From the NCBI RefSeq assembly GCF_031846185.1, contig NZ_JAVRIF010000011.1, forward strand, positions 1 through 64,000: a stretch of 64,000 nt of DNA, read 5' to 3'. The first letter of the stretch is position 1. Each line of letters begins with the position of its first letter. The stretch comes from Thalassotalea_H castellviae. GTDB taxonomy: Bacteria > Pseudomonadota > Gammaproteobacteria > Enterobacterales > Alteromonadaceae. Of the stretch, positions 63,230-64,000 are shown in pieces. A model generated the notes under the pieces. That model was not told the DNA's origin and did not search any database. It saw nothing but the letters and a program-made list of their open reading frames with translations. The position numbers were made by a program, and so were the translations under genes.

Positions 63230-64000
63230 TTATTTTAACGATAATGCTATATCGTAAAGAGCATTTTTCTTAATGCCGTGAATTTCAGCCGTGATGGCAC
63301 ACGCTTTTTTAGGCTTCATTTCTGCTAATAATAATTTTAACGTCGCAATGGCTTGTGGAGATATTTCATTAACATCCGCTTTATAGCCTTCAATAATTAA
63401 AACCATTTCACCCTTTAATTGATTAGGATCTTGCTCTAACCATGTCAGTAAATTTTCTGCCATGTCAGAGTATATTGTCTCAAAGGTTTTAGTCAGCTCT
63501 CTTGCGATAACAACATATCGATTACCACCTAAAGTTTCAACGATATCTTTGACTGTATCAATTGCTCTTCGAGGCGCATCATAAAACACCATAGTTCTGA
63601 CTTCATGTTCTAGCGATTGTAAAACCGTTTTTCGGGCACCAGATTTTGACGGTAAAAATCCTTCAAAACTGAATCTGTCTGTTGGTAAACCAGCTACCGA
63701 CAATGCTGATATCGCAGCACAAGCGCCAGGTACAGGTGATACTTTTAAACCTAAACTCCGACAGTGTCTAACTAGATGAAATCCAGGGTCACTGATTAAC
63801 GGAGTACCTGCATCGGAGACTAAAGCAATATTTTTACCTTCTTGCAATAAGCTGGCAACATAGTCTTGTTTTTGTCTTTCGTTATGATCGTGCAGTGATA
63901 AGGTTTTATTCGAGATAGAAAAAGCAGACATTAATTTCTTAGTATGTCGAGTATCTTCACAGGCAATAACATCGACGCTTGCAAGGATATCTAACGCCCG
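63230..64000 (-). CDS. rsmI: 16S rRNA 2'-O-ribose C1402 methyltransferase, 5' end outside window
   Basis: The frame stays open to the window edge, and the upstream codons read RALDILASVDVIACEDTRHTKKLMSA in two adjoining pieces typical of RsmI, so the ATG at 63931 is internal. Visible motifs are SDAGTPLISDPGFHLVR, VPGACAAISALSVAGLPTDRFSFEGFLPSK (SAM pocket) and ELTKTFETIY. It methylates C1402 of 16S rRNA. About 30 N-terminal residues are missing from the window. Confidence 0.95.
   Translation of the reverse strand, partial: RALDILASVDVIACEDTRHTKKLMSAFSISNKTLSLHDHNERQKQDYVASLLQEGKNIALVSDAGTPLISDPGFHLVRHCRSLGLKVSPVPGACAAISALSVAGLPTDRFSFEGFLPSKSGARKTVLQSLEHEVRTMVFYDAPRRAIDTVKDIVETLGGNRYVVIARELTKTFETIYSDMAENLLTWLEQDPNQLKGEMVLIIEGYKADVNEISPQAIATLKLLLAEMKPKKACAITAEIHGIKKNALYDIALSLK

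Noticed and set aside
1..64000. CRISPR arrays, tRNA genes, rRNA genes, insertion sequences with DDE transposase
   Set aside because: I looked for regular direct repeats, cloverleaf ends with TTCRANYC, rRNA motifs and transposase motifs and found none that I can support.

Overview
The window looks like part of the chromosome of a marine, AT-rich gammaproteobacterium of the order Alteromonadales, most likely a Colwellia/Thalassotalea-type organism. This is judged from gene content and order (rplU-rpmA-obgE opposite ispB, mdh divergent from argR, glnK-amtB, a type B putA, an uncharacterised DUF3581 gene, rsmI near rnpB), not from any database search. The left edge cuts a SIR2-domain gene and the right edge cuts rsmI.

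Region 1 (about 1-8750) is a mobile island. A SIR2-like gene and a HerA-type ATPase gene form a known type of anti-phage defence pair. They converge on a tightly overlapping four-gene operon of three tyrosine-recombinase-like proteins (495, 620 and 660 aa) and a small coiled-coil protein (145 aa). This layout resembles the gamma-mobile-trio (Gmt) modules and, more distantly, Tn554 TnpABC. An imperfect inverted repeat (8693-8750) lies between the recombinase operon and the 3' end of obgE and is the best candidate for one end of the element. The other end is outside the window.

Region 2 (8769-28792) is ordinary chromosome: obgE, rpmA, rplU, ispB, a PqiA-like gene, mdh, argR, a DyP peroxidase, glnK-amtB with an NtrC site, two HDOD proteins, a DUF2797 gene beside a GIY-YIG gene, DUF3581, a PGPGW membrane protein, a secreted LigE-type ligase, a LysE exporter, a SAM methyltransferase, an NSS transporter, an M28 peptidase lipoprotein and an Lrp-type regulator. 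Region 3 (28935-44720) holds putA, a two-component system next to a MacAB-like ABC exporter operon with its own sigma-54 promoter and operator, a long RluA-type pseudouridine synthase and proBA. A 47-codon ORF with a good ribosome site and a Pro-Pro-Pro run lies upstream of proB and may be a leader peptide. Region 4 (45510-49544) is an iron locus: PepSY protein, siderophore receptor and a small TPR-like gene with a strong Fur box.

Region 5 (49660-64000) contains nhaA and gdhA and then the most interesting part, a cluster (52544-60311) that looks like a local sigma-54 envelope/osmotic stress regulon. One enhancer-binding protein with a degenerate receiver domain (55958-57298) is surrounded by three transcription units: DUF1328 protein plus lipoprotein; coiled-coil protein, MscS channel and outer-membrane phospholipase A; BON protein, hemerythrin protein and a phosphatase/lipid-kinase fusion. 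Each unit is preceded by a sigma-54-like -24/-12 element and by a 19-bp dyad of the same geometry, TTACAW-N7-WTGTAA. The window ends with two outer-membrane-type proteins, the RNase P RNA gene, a periplasmic solute-binding-like protein and rsmI.
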